Shown: piece after piece, positions 10,962 to 21,700 of the stretch
Layout: every line of letters starts with the position of its first letter
Numbering within the stretch: position 1 is the first letter of the stretch
Assembly: GCA_037903355.1 (NCBI GenBank)
Contig: JBAJFE010000004.1
Location: 2,976,001-3,040,000, forward strand
Direction: 5' to 3'
Length of the DNA: 64,000 nucleotides
Source of the DNA: Trichuris trichiura
Taxonomy: Eukaryota > Nematoda > Enoplea > Trichinellida > Trichuridae
Notes under the pieces: model-generated
The model's database searches: none
What the model was told of the DNA's origin: nothing
The model's input: the letters and a program-made list of their open reading frames with translations, nothing else
Translations under genes and position numbers: made by a program

Positions 10962-12302
10962 TTAGTTGGGTAGGGCGCAGCATTGGAATTTATTAATCGG
11001 CGCAGCCCATACTTCACTAACCTCCACGCCATTGTCGCGATTGATAGTGGAGTTGCTCTGGATGTACAGAGCCTCCTTAATACGCCTAAGATGTAATAAG
11101 TTTTCGTGGCATATGATCTTCGGGTGCGGGTCGAGTGTGCACCGAGATGCGTGCTCAACGATCACTGAGGCACTTATCGCGTTCTCCATGGCTTTTCGAG
11201 GGTCCGTTGTCGGTGGACGCCCTCGGCCGGTGGCCTGTATCCCATTGAGTCTTCGTTCGGCGTTCTTGTATGTCAACACATTCTTCATGTGTTGGCCGAA
11301 TCTCTTAAGTAAAGTGTTGCCCGTTTCTCCTATGTAGGAGGCGTTGCAACCACACTTTATTTGGTAAATGACACCGGGTCTGCTGTCAAAAGGAACCTTG
11401 ATCTTGTCATTTCTCACAATCGAACGAAGATTACATGAACTTTTAAATCTCACGTTGAAATTTAAGGAGCGCCCCAGTCTCCTGATTCGTTCACTTAAAC
11501 CACTGTAGTAGGGAAGGAGCAGCACCGGGCGTTGTTGGTTATCAGGCGGGGACGGTGATGAAGGTTTATTTTGTTGGCACTGTTTAATAATGGAATTGAT
11601 GAATTTACTGGGGTATCCGTTACTGCATAGTGTGTTATAAATGTGTCTTAATTCTGTATTTAAATATTCGGGGTCACAAACCGTTAGGGCCCTGTCAACC
11701 ATCCCTTTAACTATACCTCTTTTAACTGAAATAGGGTGATGAGAAGAAAAGTTTAGGTGCCGGTCCGAGTGGGTAGGTTTCCTATAAACTGTTGTTTTTA
11801 ACTTATTCCCTTGTTTAATGACTAAGACATCTAGAAAAGGGAGTTTACAATTATTTTCCTTCTCAATGGTTAGCGTTATCTGGTTGGGGAAGAGACTATT
11901 CAGGTGTTCCAAGAGAGTTTCTTCACTGCCTGATTTTATGATGGCAAAGATGTCGTCTACATATCTTTTGAAAAGGATAGGAGGGGCACAGTCTTGCAGA
12001 GTGCTGAAGGCTTTTTCTTCGAGATGTTCCATGAAGATCTCCGCAAGTATGGGGGAGAGTGGACTGCCCATAGGCGCACCGTCCTTTTGTGAGAAGAAAC
12101 TATCCTGGAATCTGAAGTAGTTGCCCTCGCGCATGCAGAACGACACTAATTTAACTATGTGGGTGGGGTTTAATTTCGTCCTCTGCAAGATGGTGTCGTC
12201 CGCATCTAACAGAGTTTGAAGCAAGTTGATGGTATATTTTATGGGAACGCTTGTGAAAAGGTCTTTTACATCGTAACTGACCATGATGTCACCGGGCTGC
12301 AT
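10962..12302 (-). CDS. Penelope-like RT with GIY-YIG endonuclease, N-terminally truncated
   Basis: 446 codons. The reading starts at RT motif A (SYDVKDLFTSVP). It continues through GAPMGSPLSPILAEIFM (motif B), the catalytic YVDD box in FKRYVDDIFAII (motif C) and PFLDVLV, then the YRKPTHSDRHLNF segment typical of Penelope elements. The C-terminal third is the endonuclease: VIYQIKCGCNASYIGETGNTL followed by R and QH. The IYQ and YIG halves are the GIY-YIG signature, with a cysteine pair between them. The ORF ends in ALPN inside the 10735-11095 arm. N-terminal RT motifs and the usual upstream domain are absent, so this copy cannot be autonomous. The first methionine is simply the first in-frame ATG after the truncation point. 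Confidence 0.88.
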   Translation of the reverse strand: MQPGDIMVSYDVKDLFTSVPIKYTINLLQTLLDADDTILQRTKLNPTHIVKLVSFCMREGNYFRFQDSFFSQKDGAPMGSPLSPILAEIFMEHLEEKAFSTLQDCAPPILFKRYVDDIFAIIKSGSEETLLEHLNSLFPNQITLTIEKENNCKLPFLDVLVIKQGNKLKTTVYRKPTHSDRHLNFSSHHPISVKRGIVKGMVDRALTVCDPEYLNTELRHIYNTLCSNGYPSKFINSIIKQCQQNKPSSPSPPDNQQRPVLLLPYYSGLSERIRRLGRSLNFNVRFKSSCNLRSIVRNDKIKVPFDSRPGVIYQIKCGCNASYIGETGNTLLKRFGQHMKNVLTYKNAERRLNGIQATGRGRPPTTDPRKAMENAISASVIVEHASRCTLDPHPKIICHENLLHLRRIKEALYIQSNSTINRDNGVEVSEVWAAPINKFQCCALPN

Positions 12303-12503
12303 TTTTACATCTTAGGCGTATTAAGGAGGCTCTGTACATCCAGAGCAACTCCACTATCAATCGCGACAATGGCGTGGAGGTTAGTGAAGTATGGGCTGCG
12401 CCGATTAATAAATTCCAATGCTGCGCCCTACCCAACTAATCAAACACCCATTGTACCCATGCGCTATATAAACCCCTTACCGAATAAACACCTTCTCCCC
12501 AAC

Positions 12504-12544
12504 ACTGCTGACGACGGAACACGAGCAGTTCCGAAACGTACGGT
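12504..12544 (+). ncRNA. hammerhead-like ribozyme in Penelope arm
   Basis: Helix I strands ACTG (12504-12507) and CGGT (12541-12544) pair, one pair being G-U. The core CTGACGA is at 12508-12514, an extra C at 12515, helix II GGAAC/GTTCC around the loop ACGAGCA, then GAAA, a two-base helix III (AC/GT) and A17 as predicted cleavage base. Hammerheads in Penelope-like terminal repeats are an established feature; the extra base before helix II is what I see here. Confidence 0.65.
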
Positions 12545-12666
12545 ATACAAATTGTTCTGTATTTTCTCTTACAATTTGCTCATCCATCCGTTGGTAGGGC
12601 ATTTTGAAGTTTACTTACAGATACATCCAACAGGCCAAACCTGTGAATCTGAAGATCTACTATGAA

Positions 12667-13358
12667 ACTATTCAAGCCTGTTAAAAGACATCCTGTCTTT
12701 CGAAAGTAAACTCTTATGTAAAGGAATTTTAAAAGCCCTACTTCTCGCCTTGCGTTACTGTAGAACTCGTTGCGTAAAGCAGCAATTCTTTATTTTGTTA
12801 ATTCTTTCCCAAAGTAATGCATTTATAGGTTCATTTGCATCGTTGCTAATTGAAACTAATTTTAACTGTCGCGTAGTGCCTCCCGAAAATCCACTGTCTG
12901 TCACTGAAATGTGGTTGCGCAGACTTTTAGAATAAGCTTTACAGGCTCTTATTGTAAGCAAATCTAACAGGCCTTTCCTTAAATACAGCTATGAGGTCAA
13001 GGTCAATCCTAAAAACTTTACGCGGAAGACTGCAGCAGTCGGTTTCCAGTTTGAAACTCACACGACAATTATTGCCCACGAAAGTCAATTTTCCTCGTTT
13101 GCTCTTAACTTTCTCGTAGCTAATGTTGACGGATCAATCTCTGCTGCTTACATGGAACTGTAAGCGCACCGCTTACATTTACTTAGACGTATCACGTATT
13201 GCGGCAAAATTTCGGTGTCATTTATTTGTGTATGTTGTATGAAATAACTTTTACTGTTTAATTAAGCACTCTCATTTTGTTTGCCTTCTTTTAACATTTA
13301 CAAGCATAAATACTAACCCCCTTCTGATTTTTGGCTCTAATTGAATCCGAAGAAGACA
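12667..13358. other. upstream region of NUDT9-like gene A
   Basis: No coding exon could be supported. It presumably includes the promoter of the secreted NUDT9-like gene starting at 13359. Confidence 0.35.
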
Positions 13359-15596
13359 ATGGCATTAGCAGCAGTAGTTTGCAGCTTTATTCTTCTCGGG
13401 AAGTTTTCCTATGGCGTAAGTTAATCAAGCGTTCGTCAATTCATCCAAAGCTTAAGAAATTATAAGCTGCTGTTGGCTGTTGAATTTGGTAGCAGTTTGA
13501 GGAATTGAGATTCATCGTCGCGTTGGTTCTTTTAAAATGTTTTACAAGAGATTATTGAATCGTTTTGCGCGTTTGCGGACGTCCAGATGAAAGCCCATTA
13601 AGGCCTCATTCGTACAAACGCATTTTTAAGGTTGCAGACCCATACTGTAACTTGCCAATAAATTTGGCATCATAACTTTTTGCACGTATCCGGTCAGAGG
13701 AAAATTCTGTAGTTTTGCATTGAAATGCCTCTTTGGAGGCCTGTGTCGACTTTGCTAATTTCCTACTTAAATCTAGTGTTTTGCCACCGCGTAGTAAACT
13801 GCACGACTTTATTACACAGTACAAACAAAGTGTAAGAAGACTATGAAAAAACTTTATACGACGAACCTTTTTCCCGCTTCGTATGAATTAGTTCGCCTAA
13901 CCTTTCAATCCTATTTAGCAAGTCCCGTGTGGAAAGTTTGCAATTCCAGAGGTAACCAAAGCACTGAGAATCTAGGTTTTCCATTGTTTTGGTTACAGGC
14001 AGTGAATTTAGCGGCACGAAGCCTCAAAACGTGGGATGACACTTCCAAGTCGTACGTTGGGACTCCGTGGAATGTTGAATGCTGCTGGAAGGAATGCGAC
14101 CCGCCTTTCACGTAATCATAAGGGCGTGGACTAAATTTTTTTGCGTATCTAAACTTCCAGGGACCCCTTTTTCTCACCAAAGTTCAATAAGAAAGACGGA
14201 AAGGTTGATAGAAGAAGGATAAAAACCCCCTGCGGACAATCTGAGTATTTAGTTCGCGGAGGGAAGCCTTGGAATCCTGCTGGTCCAACAGGATATGCTG
14301 GACGTGGTTTATTTCCACGCTGGGGGCCGAACGTCTTTGTAAAGGCGCTGTTAGTTTGGTAAGTACAAGTGCTATGCTCATTTTGTACTTCATTACTATC
14401 CAGTTTTGGGGAAAGCACCTATCTAGTCATCAAACAAGTCATACATGTAGCTGGATTAATTGGAATTTTTGTCCAAGAGTGTTGTTTACGGTAACACCTT
14501 TTTTCAAGATTTTCAGGTTTCTTATTGCTCCTTCAAAGCTGTTCAAATGGTTTGTGAAAGCGTGAGCATTCAACCCAGAAAACGTGTTTTAAAAATTTAC
14601 CAAAAAATAAGAAAAAAGTACCTTTTTGATTTCGCACTTTTCAGGACCAACGTTGTCTCGTTTTCGTCTAAACAAACCATCTTAACTTAAATGAACTTTG
14701 CGCAAACATTTACCCACCCATGACGAGATGATGTACGCTTAAGGTTACCAATATAACTACAGACAAGCTTTAATACCGTTCTGTTTTTCAGGAAGCGAAA
14801 ACGAAGCACGTACTTTCTTGTGCAAGAAAATGGCTACGCTTACTTTGATGTAACCAACAATGACTGGCAAAAGCAGCTTTTCCGCCTTCTGTAGGTTCTG
14901 ATTTAGGGTTTCGTGAATAACGTCGATAAGAACCCGTTGCCCAAAAATCTGAGACAATTTGCTAAAGAGGGTATGACTCGTTCTGGTTACGGCGCAGAGC
15001 AGAGGCTTGTTATTTTCGACAATGTGGTAGATACCATGAAAGTGGTAAGAATTATTTGCTTTAAAAGTTAATCTGGCCAACTTGACTTTTATTCTTGACG
15101 CAGTCTACTGCTTGATTTTGACGTTTGATGCAAGTCAGTTTTTTGTAGTTTTACCACTTAAAGCTTTGTTGCTTTTTCCGTAGCTTGGGGTCAGCTTATA
15201 GCTTTACGATATTGGTTCTCTAGCTGATACAGGCCAAAATGTTAATCAACTATTAGTAGATAGATACTTGGTTAACTAATTGATACATAAGCGTCTTGAA
15301 GGTGATAGCTGTCAGTAAATGGTTGTGTTAGTAATGGCATGATGTTGCAGTATTTATCGGGAAGCATACCTCATCGATGGAATACAGACAACGCTTGGAT
15401 AGAAGTCTTCTTCTTCATTATTCCTTGCCACAAGAATAAGAAGTTTTGTAAAGCACTCACGGAACAATCGCATCATCAATTTCAATGGAAGCGTTTAACG
15501 CACAGGATAACTGCATCGCTCATGGCTGACATGTTGGCTACACAGTTCAAGACTAAAATACCGTATCATGCCAATTATACGGCAGTTTGCAAATAA
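13359..15596 (+). CDS. secreted NUDT9-like protein A, Nudix box degenerate
   Basis: Six exons: 13359-13415, 13999-14111, 14161-14358, 14792-14849, 14907-15044, 15351-15596. All junctions are GT..AG, phases agree, and the sum is 270 codons. Exon 1 is a signal peptide (MALAAVVCSFILL...). Exon 2 holds YVGTPWNVECCWKECDPPFT, matching the beta strands that open the NUDT9 N-terminal fold. Exon 3 holds KPWNPAGPTGYAGRGLFPRW plus GPN, the strongest NUDT9/TRPM2-NUDT9H signature. Exon 4 replaces the beta strands before the Nudix helix, and exon 5 begins GFVNN. Exon 6 has RWNTDNAWIE, the NUDT9 substrate-side motif. NUDT9 enzymes hydrolyse ADP-ribose to AMP and ribose-5-phosphate, but here the REFGEE-type catalytic stretch is replaced by QFAKEGM. 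I therefore infer a secreted, probably non-hydrolytic relative. Added cysteines (CCWKEC, TPCG, PCHKNKKFC, AVCK) suggest disulfides. Confidence 0.85.
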
Positions 15597-16692
15597 TGTG
15601 ATCATCAATTACCTTTGTGACGTTCAATAAATAATTCAGAGGTTCCTTAAATGTTTTCATTGAATGGCTGTTTGCTAATAAACTAATAATACGCGCTTCT
15701 AAGCTTGTCGACATTAACGATTGCGCGTAGTTACTCATTGACTTCTTGAAATAAATATCAAGTTCTAATAATGAGTGAGCAGATCAGCAGCTCGTGTAAG
15801 ATATCTGATGCAGATTATTTCTACATTTTCAACAACAAGATGATGTGCAAGATACGTCCATGACGGTTGTTAATGACTCAGCTCAGTTTGCATCTTGAAT
15901 GAAGTAGCCTAACAACATGATCTGCGCTCTATACTAACTGCTGCTAACGAAGCCAATTTGGTAATGTGCAAACGGCGACGTGGAGCATCATTCTTAATTA
16001 AACGGAACAAAGCGTGCTTATTGGAACAAGAATACTACAGAAGTGACGTATAGTACATAGAAGGAAGCGCGCGACTTGCTTGTGTTCATCACGAACGTTG
16101 TTGCTTTAAGTGCATTGTTCCGTTGTGATCAAGTGCTGATGCTCATTAACTTTTCCCTCAAGTAAAAACAAGTCAGACTTCACAATAGTTCACTATCTTA
16201 TTAATGAAGTACATAGGAAAATGTCATCAAATAACTGCAACTTTTTTTAACTGATCAGAAATCGAATTTTACACTTACACAAGTTTAAGTTCTATATTGC
16301 GCCTAAAAGCGTCAGCGTTGAGATCATTTGCTATTGTGAGACAGCCTCCGACTACTTACGGAAGTCTCTTCAGTCAGCTTGTCGACATAGTGAACGTAAA
16401 GCGCCCACTCACAATACATACAAACATTGTTATGCGATTATAGCGAATGGAACTGTGTGCAGTACTTTTTAGATTTGCGCTAAGATTGTCTGGGGCCGCT
16501 GTAAGACGACCGCGATAGAAGAGTTGAAACGCTTGTTAAAAATATGAGATTAGTAGATCATTACGAAACGAGCTAAAACATGAAACTGTTAAGCTGGTAT
16601 TCATGAGATGATATCTAAACCCGACATCAATTTGGTTTAACTTGAATTTTGGTTTTTGAATTTTAAAGTGCACGCTAAGTCATTGCTGTCAA
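15597..16692. other. intergenic stretch, nothing recognised
   Basis: AT-rich spacer between NUDT9-like gene A and the tRNA-Gly gene. No ORF, repeat or structured element could be supported. Confidence 0.4.
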
Positions 16693-16763
16693 GCGCCAGT
16701 GGTGTAGTGGTATCATGCAAGGTTCCCATCCTTGCGACCCGGGTTCGATTCCCGGTTGGCGCA
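16693..16763 (+). tRNA. tRNA-Gly (anticodon CCC)
   Basis: 71 bases. The acceptor GCGCCAG pairs with TTGGCGC. The D-arm contains GTGGTGTAGTGGTATCAT, the anticodon stem CAAGG/CCTTG encloses loop TTCCCAT with anticodon CCC, and the T-arm is CCCGG GTTCGATT CCCGG. Discriminator base A; no intron and no encoded CCA. Internal A and B boxes are intact, so it is probably functional. Confidence 0.95.
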
Positions 16764-17395
16764 AGTTGTTTCTGTTTTCCTTTAGTGTGCTTCCTTACGT
16801 CAGTTCGCGTTTCCAAGGAAAAGGGTTCTTCAGTGTGCTCATGACCTTCACAATTATGCAAGAAAAACAGACGGAAAGCAAAGCCGTTGTCTGGCTCAAA
16901 TGGCAATGCACTTTTTGCAAAAAAGGCAGAGCGGTTTTCACTGTGATATCGTCAAGACGAAGTCAAAATTGTTCTCAGTTCGCAGTGTAGACGGTGTGTG
17001 ACTAATTCAATATTTCGCTAATTCGGGCAAATTTCCCGCGAGGAAGTAATATGTTGACAATAACGAGCTGAAGACCACTTCCAACAATCGAGTTGTTTTC
17101 TGCTTAATTTTACGTGTACAACTTTGGTAACTTCCAAAAGTGCACTTGCTCATCTATTAGTAGGTTTAAGCGGCCATGGTATAGTTCAGGCTCATTTCTA
17201 CCACTCTGACCCTGAATATAGCTAGTTCTGAAGGCTTCTTGCTCTTCGTTGCTGATGCTTACTTTGGGTTGCTTTTCTTCCAATTTTTACGGTAATTCCT
17301 AGAGCAGTTATTATGCAACCGAGAGTTTATTATAATAAGTCTCGATAATAGGAACCATGCTTTAAACTAATGACGAATTAGAGATTTCCAGCCAT
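16764..17395. other. spacer between two tRNA genes
   Basis: No gene seen. It contains only short open frames that overlap or lie beside the tRNA genes. Confidence 0.4.
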
Positions 17396-17468
17396 GGGCC
17401 ACTAGCTCAAATGGTAGAGCGCTCGCTTAGCATGCGAGAGGTACTGGGATCGATACCCAGGTGGTCCA
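17396..17468 (+). tRNA. tRNA-Ala (anticodon AGC)
   Basis: 73 bases. The acceptor GGGCCAC pairs with GTGGTCC. D-arm TAGCTCAAATGGTAGAGC, anticodon stem CTCGC/GCGAG with loop TTAGCAT (anticodon AGC), T-arm CTGGG ATCGATA CCCAG, discriminator A. No intron. All arms pair, so it is probably functional. It lies 632 bases downstream of the tRNA-Gly on the same strand. Confidence 0.95.
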
Positions 17469-18746
17469 TTGTAATCCTTTTGCTTTTTTGTATTGGTTCA
17501 ATAGCATTCTATGCATACTGAAATACGCTACGACAGAGCATATGTTTTCTATAGGTAATAACGTTGAACATCCCAAAAGTACAACATCTGTAAGGTGCCT
17601 GAGAAGGCTTTCCAAGGCTTCGTAAGACTTTTCGATTAGGTACTAATATAGGAGGAAAAATAAAAATTGTCCTTCTTCCCACTGCTCAGATACTATGCAC
17701 GGTAAAATTACTTGCAGGAAGCGTTCATTCCGCCTAAGAAAGATAAAAGAAAATGCGCATCATAATCACGCCATTGACAGAGATAATAGTTTCGAAATCA
17801 GCTGTGTATGAGTGCAGCTCATTCTCGATAGGCATTATTGTTTAGTGTGGACGCAATCCAATCCGCCTTAAAACTAACAGCATCCCACTTTTCCGTTTAT
17901 TTCATTTTATTCTTATTTCTCACTTTCATTTTATTTTCACGTAATTTATTTCCTTTCATTTCTATTTTATTTTATTTACCTATTTTTACCTTTGACTTTT
18001 AAAATTGCTCTTATTCCAATTTGCAGGGTATCATTTACTAGTTTTACGTCTACGCACTCGACGATGCCGCATTTTTGATTATTAGGAAAACACTGAAGGT
18101 GGAATCAGTAGTAACCCGAAACATTAGAAACATTTTCGCAAGCGAAGGGATGAAACGTAATTCCAGTGCTTGAATATGAGAACAGCCAAATTATATCTAT
18201 ACGTTTCATCAATCCAAAATATGAAGAAAAATGATAAATAAAGTATCTGCTCAACTTTTTTGAGCGAACTGAATAATCTGGCAGCCGTGAAAAGATGATC
18301 TTAGCCATCAGTGGCGCCTGTTGGCTGAATCTCTTCCGTTCATCAATGCTCTGTAGTTATGTTAACGGATGGGCTGAAAAATATCGGTGACGGAACAAAC
18401 GCAGAACAGTTTTATCAGCTGCTTACTGGCAACTCGGTTCGGTATGATGGTACTCAATGTAAGCGTATGCAAGGCGGTACCAACTCTAGCCGCGGTTTCA
18501 TTTCAAGCTGACGCATGTCGTTTATTAGATTTTACTATACCACATCAAAATTAATCCATCTGCTTGTTTTTAAGCTTAACAATCAGCGTTTACTTTTCTA
18601 TCAGCTGACAGCTCGTCCTTTACTCTTTTGTAATTTACTTGCGAAAAATGTGAGCTGGAAAAATAATAATTCTCACGACGAGAATACTTCCAACACATTT
18701 TGTAATTGCGGCGCTCATTTGCCACCGCTTCTCATTTTTTATATAA
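17469..18746. other. intergenic stretch with a T-rich tract
   Basis: No gene seen. A pyrimidine-rich, low-complexity tract built from TTTATTT/TTTCATTT words spans about 17895-18000. The 3' part presumably includes the promoter of NUDT9-like gene B. Confidence 0.45.
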
Positions 18747-21700
18747 ATGCGCAAGCTGAGCAAGCCTTTTCAAGCGATGGAGGCATTGTTAGCTTTTGTA
18801 AAACTCCTGTGTTGTGTAGCAATTTTCCACCTCACCGTTTCGAACGCCGTAAGTAATCCAACTGACTTCTCAGTCTACCGAAAGCGGATCAAACTGCATT
18901 TCTTCCCGTATTATCCACTGAAGCGAACTGAGTAATCAAAATGTCTATAAAGTGAACTTAACGGAAATTATTTTGACGGTACTTCATGCCTGCTGCTCTT
19001 GCTTCTGCAATTAAATCATTTTTTAGATTTACAGTGCTTTTGTATATGACGTTTAGCAGAGCGTAGTGCTTGTAGATACGCAGAACCATGATTCTTACAT
19101 TTATGTTCCTCCTGAAAAACTTTAAACATGCGAACTGGTTAGCAGCAGAAATTTCGTTTGTATCGAACCCTGAATTTACTGGTACTGTCGAAACGCGTCC
19201 TGGAATATGGATGGAATATTCTGAGCAAATTTAGTTCACTTCTGGCCGCAATGAGTGACTTAAGCCTGAACGAACTACTCTCTGACTTACTCTGAACAAT
19301 AGGATTCATCACAAAATGCTTCTGCGCCTCCAATTAGTTTCGCTGTATTGACAAGAAAAGGTTCGATTTTCAATTCAAGCTATACTGGCGCACAAATTAA
19401 ATTTTCTCGTTATTCACCTGCATTCAGTTAACACACTGTATTTTCCTTGCGCATCTCGATAAGGCCTATGCTTTTTGTAATTCTAAAACACAACGAGAAG
19501 CCAATTGTATTTTTTCAGTTTTTGTGAAATGACAAGTAGTCTAAGAAGTAATCTACATTGAATAAGATAGTTGTTCGCAAAGTTTTCGGACTCCCATGTG
19601 TGCTGCGTCTTTCTCCAAAAGTGACGACGCGGCGGTCACTCTGAAAGCCCTGCGAAGCTGGCTCTTTTTAATTAAGATCATTTCTTTTGACAACAGCGTT
19701 TTTAGCAACAGCAAATGACAATAAGTTAGTGTCTTGTCGAAATGCGTTTTGGTATGTACAGCAATGTAAAAATTTAAGCCCCTGTTGCTCACAGTATACG
19801 GTCCGCTGTGATGACAATAGATCGGTTAAGCTTAACTAGAAATTCAGCTCTTTCCCGGCTGTCGGTAAATTACAGCCAGCAGAATCCGGAAATGGCTGAA
19901 AAAACGGGACTGTAATAGCTCTTGTAGAGTTCCTATCGTTTCAAGCTTACATGGTGCCTACTTGTCAGGGTCAACAGGGTACTACGAGCTGAAGTAACTG
20001 AAATTTTCTCGCTTTGTCACCTGCATTAGGGCTACCATACTGTACATTCCAAGACCTATTTTGACTGGACCCGTCTCCGTTCGTGCTGAAATATCGTGAC
20101 ATATGTGCCCCTGTTTAATATTTTTTTATTCTTTTGCTTTTCTGCGTTCTAAATCTCCGTTTTTAAAGTTTCATATAGACAATGATTACGATACCCCTTA
20201 GTGAATGCATTTTGCAACCAACAATTATTATTCCTTGTCGCAGAAGTTATAAAAACTTAAAAGCAACACTTATATTATGTAATAGCTGCGATCTGCTGTG
20301 TAGAGGCTACTTGAAAAAGCATAAACATCGTAATACGTAAGTCCATGCAAAAGAATTGATCGAAATGCCATGCGTCCTGGAATTTTATGTATAGCGTGCT
20401 AAGTTCCGCCTCTTGTTTGGAACAGCTGGACGTAGTGGCATATTGGTAGTCCATTGTTTTGAACATTTAGCAAAGGCATTTATATTAAATATTCACGAAT
20501 GAATTTTATCAAAAATATGGGTCAGTTTGCCATTGCTATATTCTATTTATTCCAGCAAAGGCCATGTACGCAGCAAGAACCACCGGAGGTAACACGGAAA
20601 ATTTATAGTTCCTGTTTATCATGGCTCAGCTCAATTTAAGCCTGTCAACATAACACGTTTCCGGCATACCAACAAGCCGTATGTTGGAACTAGGTGGAAT
20701 GTAGTTTGTTGCTGGGACACATGCGACCCACTTTTCACGTAAATCCTACAGCGGCAACTTTGGTTGTGTCAGATCCGAAGCGTTTTAGTGATCCCTTGTT
20801 CAAACCACGATTTAATGTAAAGGATGGAAAGATAGATAGAAGAAGAGTGAGAACGGATTGCGGCAGATTAACGTACCCTGTTCAAAAAGGCATTCCTGCA
20901 AATCCTGCTGGGATAACAGGTTATTCTGGTCTTGGTCTTTTCCGACGCTGGGGACCGAATGTCTATATGAAAGTTTTAATAGTCAGGTAAGTATACTCTG
21001 CATATATTTTGCCCTTTGTAGCTCCGAGTAGAAGTTACGATAGGGGTTGTGAAACGGAAATTGCGTGTTTTAAAAATCTGTTGATACGAGATGTGGCCTG
21101 CCATTTTAGGAGAGAAAACAATCAAGTATACGTTTTGTGGAAGAAAAACGGTACTAGCTTTTTCAAGGTAAATTAGCTGTTAAAATACGTCAGAAAAATA
21201 CACGGAATAATGTAAGGGTTTCGTGGACGATACTGACGAAGCCTTTCCCGAGCCCCTATTTGATTTGTTCACCAGAGCCTTGTATATGGCCAAGGTGGAA
21301 CGTCCGGAACGTACAGCGCTCATACAAGAGGCAAGAAAAAGTTCAAAACTGGTAAGTTTCCGCAGTGACTAAAGCAGGGAGCTGATTTTCAAAATTCATA
21401 TGAGCAGTTAAGGCGCACCTAAAATGCTTTTTGTTAGTTCATATGAAGCAGCTTCGTTTCCTAAGAAATTTCAAAGAAGTCATTCATGACGGCTAAGCAG
21501 TGTAGCAAAGCAAGACTGCCACGTTAACACGCTATTTCTCACTTAGCAGATGACAAAGCTAATAAGTCTTGAAGCGTCGTTATATCGTAAAGAGGTGCAA
21601 TGGGTGTATTAAGATTTAAGTGCAGCAGATTCCAGCTAATCATAAAAAATGCACCTTGATTTGATAAACCATATACACGTGGTGAAGTGAATAAAGTAAA

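Larger units (their letters stand above)
10735..12666 (-). mobile_element. Penelope-like retroelement with inverted terminal arms
   Basis: Two arms, 10735-11095 and 12306-12666 (361 bases each), are almost perfect inverted copies; I noticed one mismatch near 10758. Between and partly inside them lies a minus-strand ORF with reverse transcriptase and GIY-YIG nuclease. The front of the RT is missing: the ORF joins the 12306 arm directly at RT motif A, so this is a 5'-truncated copy attached to an inverted partial copy. Such inverted pseudo-LTR arrangements are characteristic of Penelope-like elements. Each arm carries a hammerhead motif. Near identity of the arms implies a recent insertion. A 110-base fragment of the same terminus is at about 59.52-59.63 kb. 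Confidence 0.9.

Noticed and set aside
12216..12665. A 149-codon plus-strand open frame
   Set aside because: It is antisense sequence of the Penelope terminal arm; the same peptide reads from the other arm at 10736-11158 on the opposite strand.
17895..18000. T-rich repetitive tract
   Set aside because: Low complexity only; no period, arms or coding potential to call an element.
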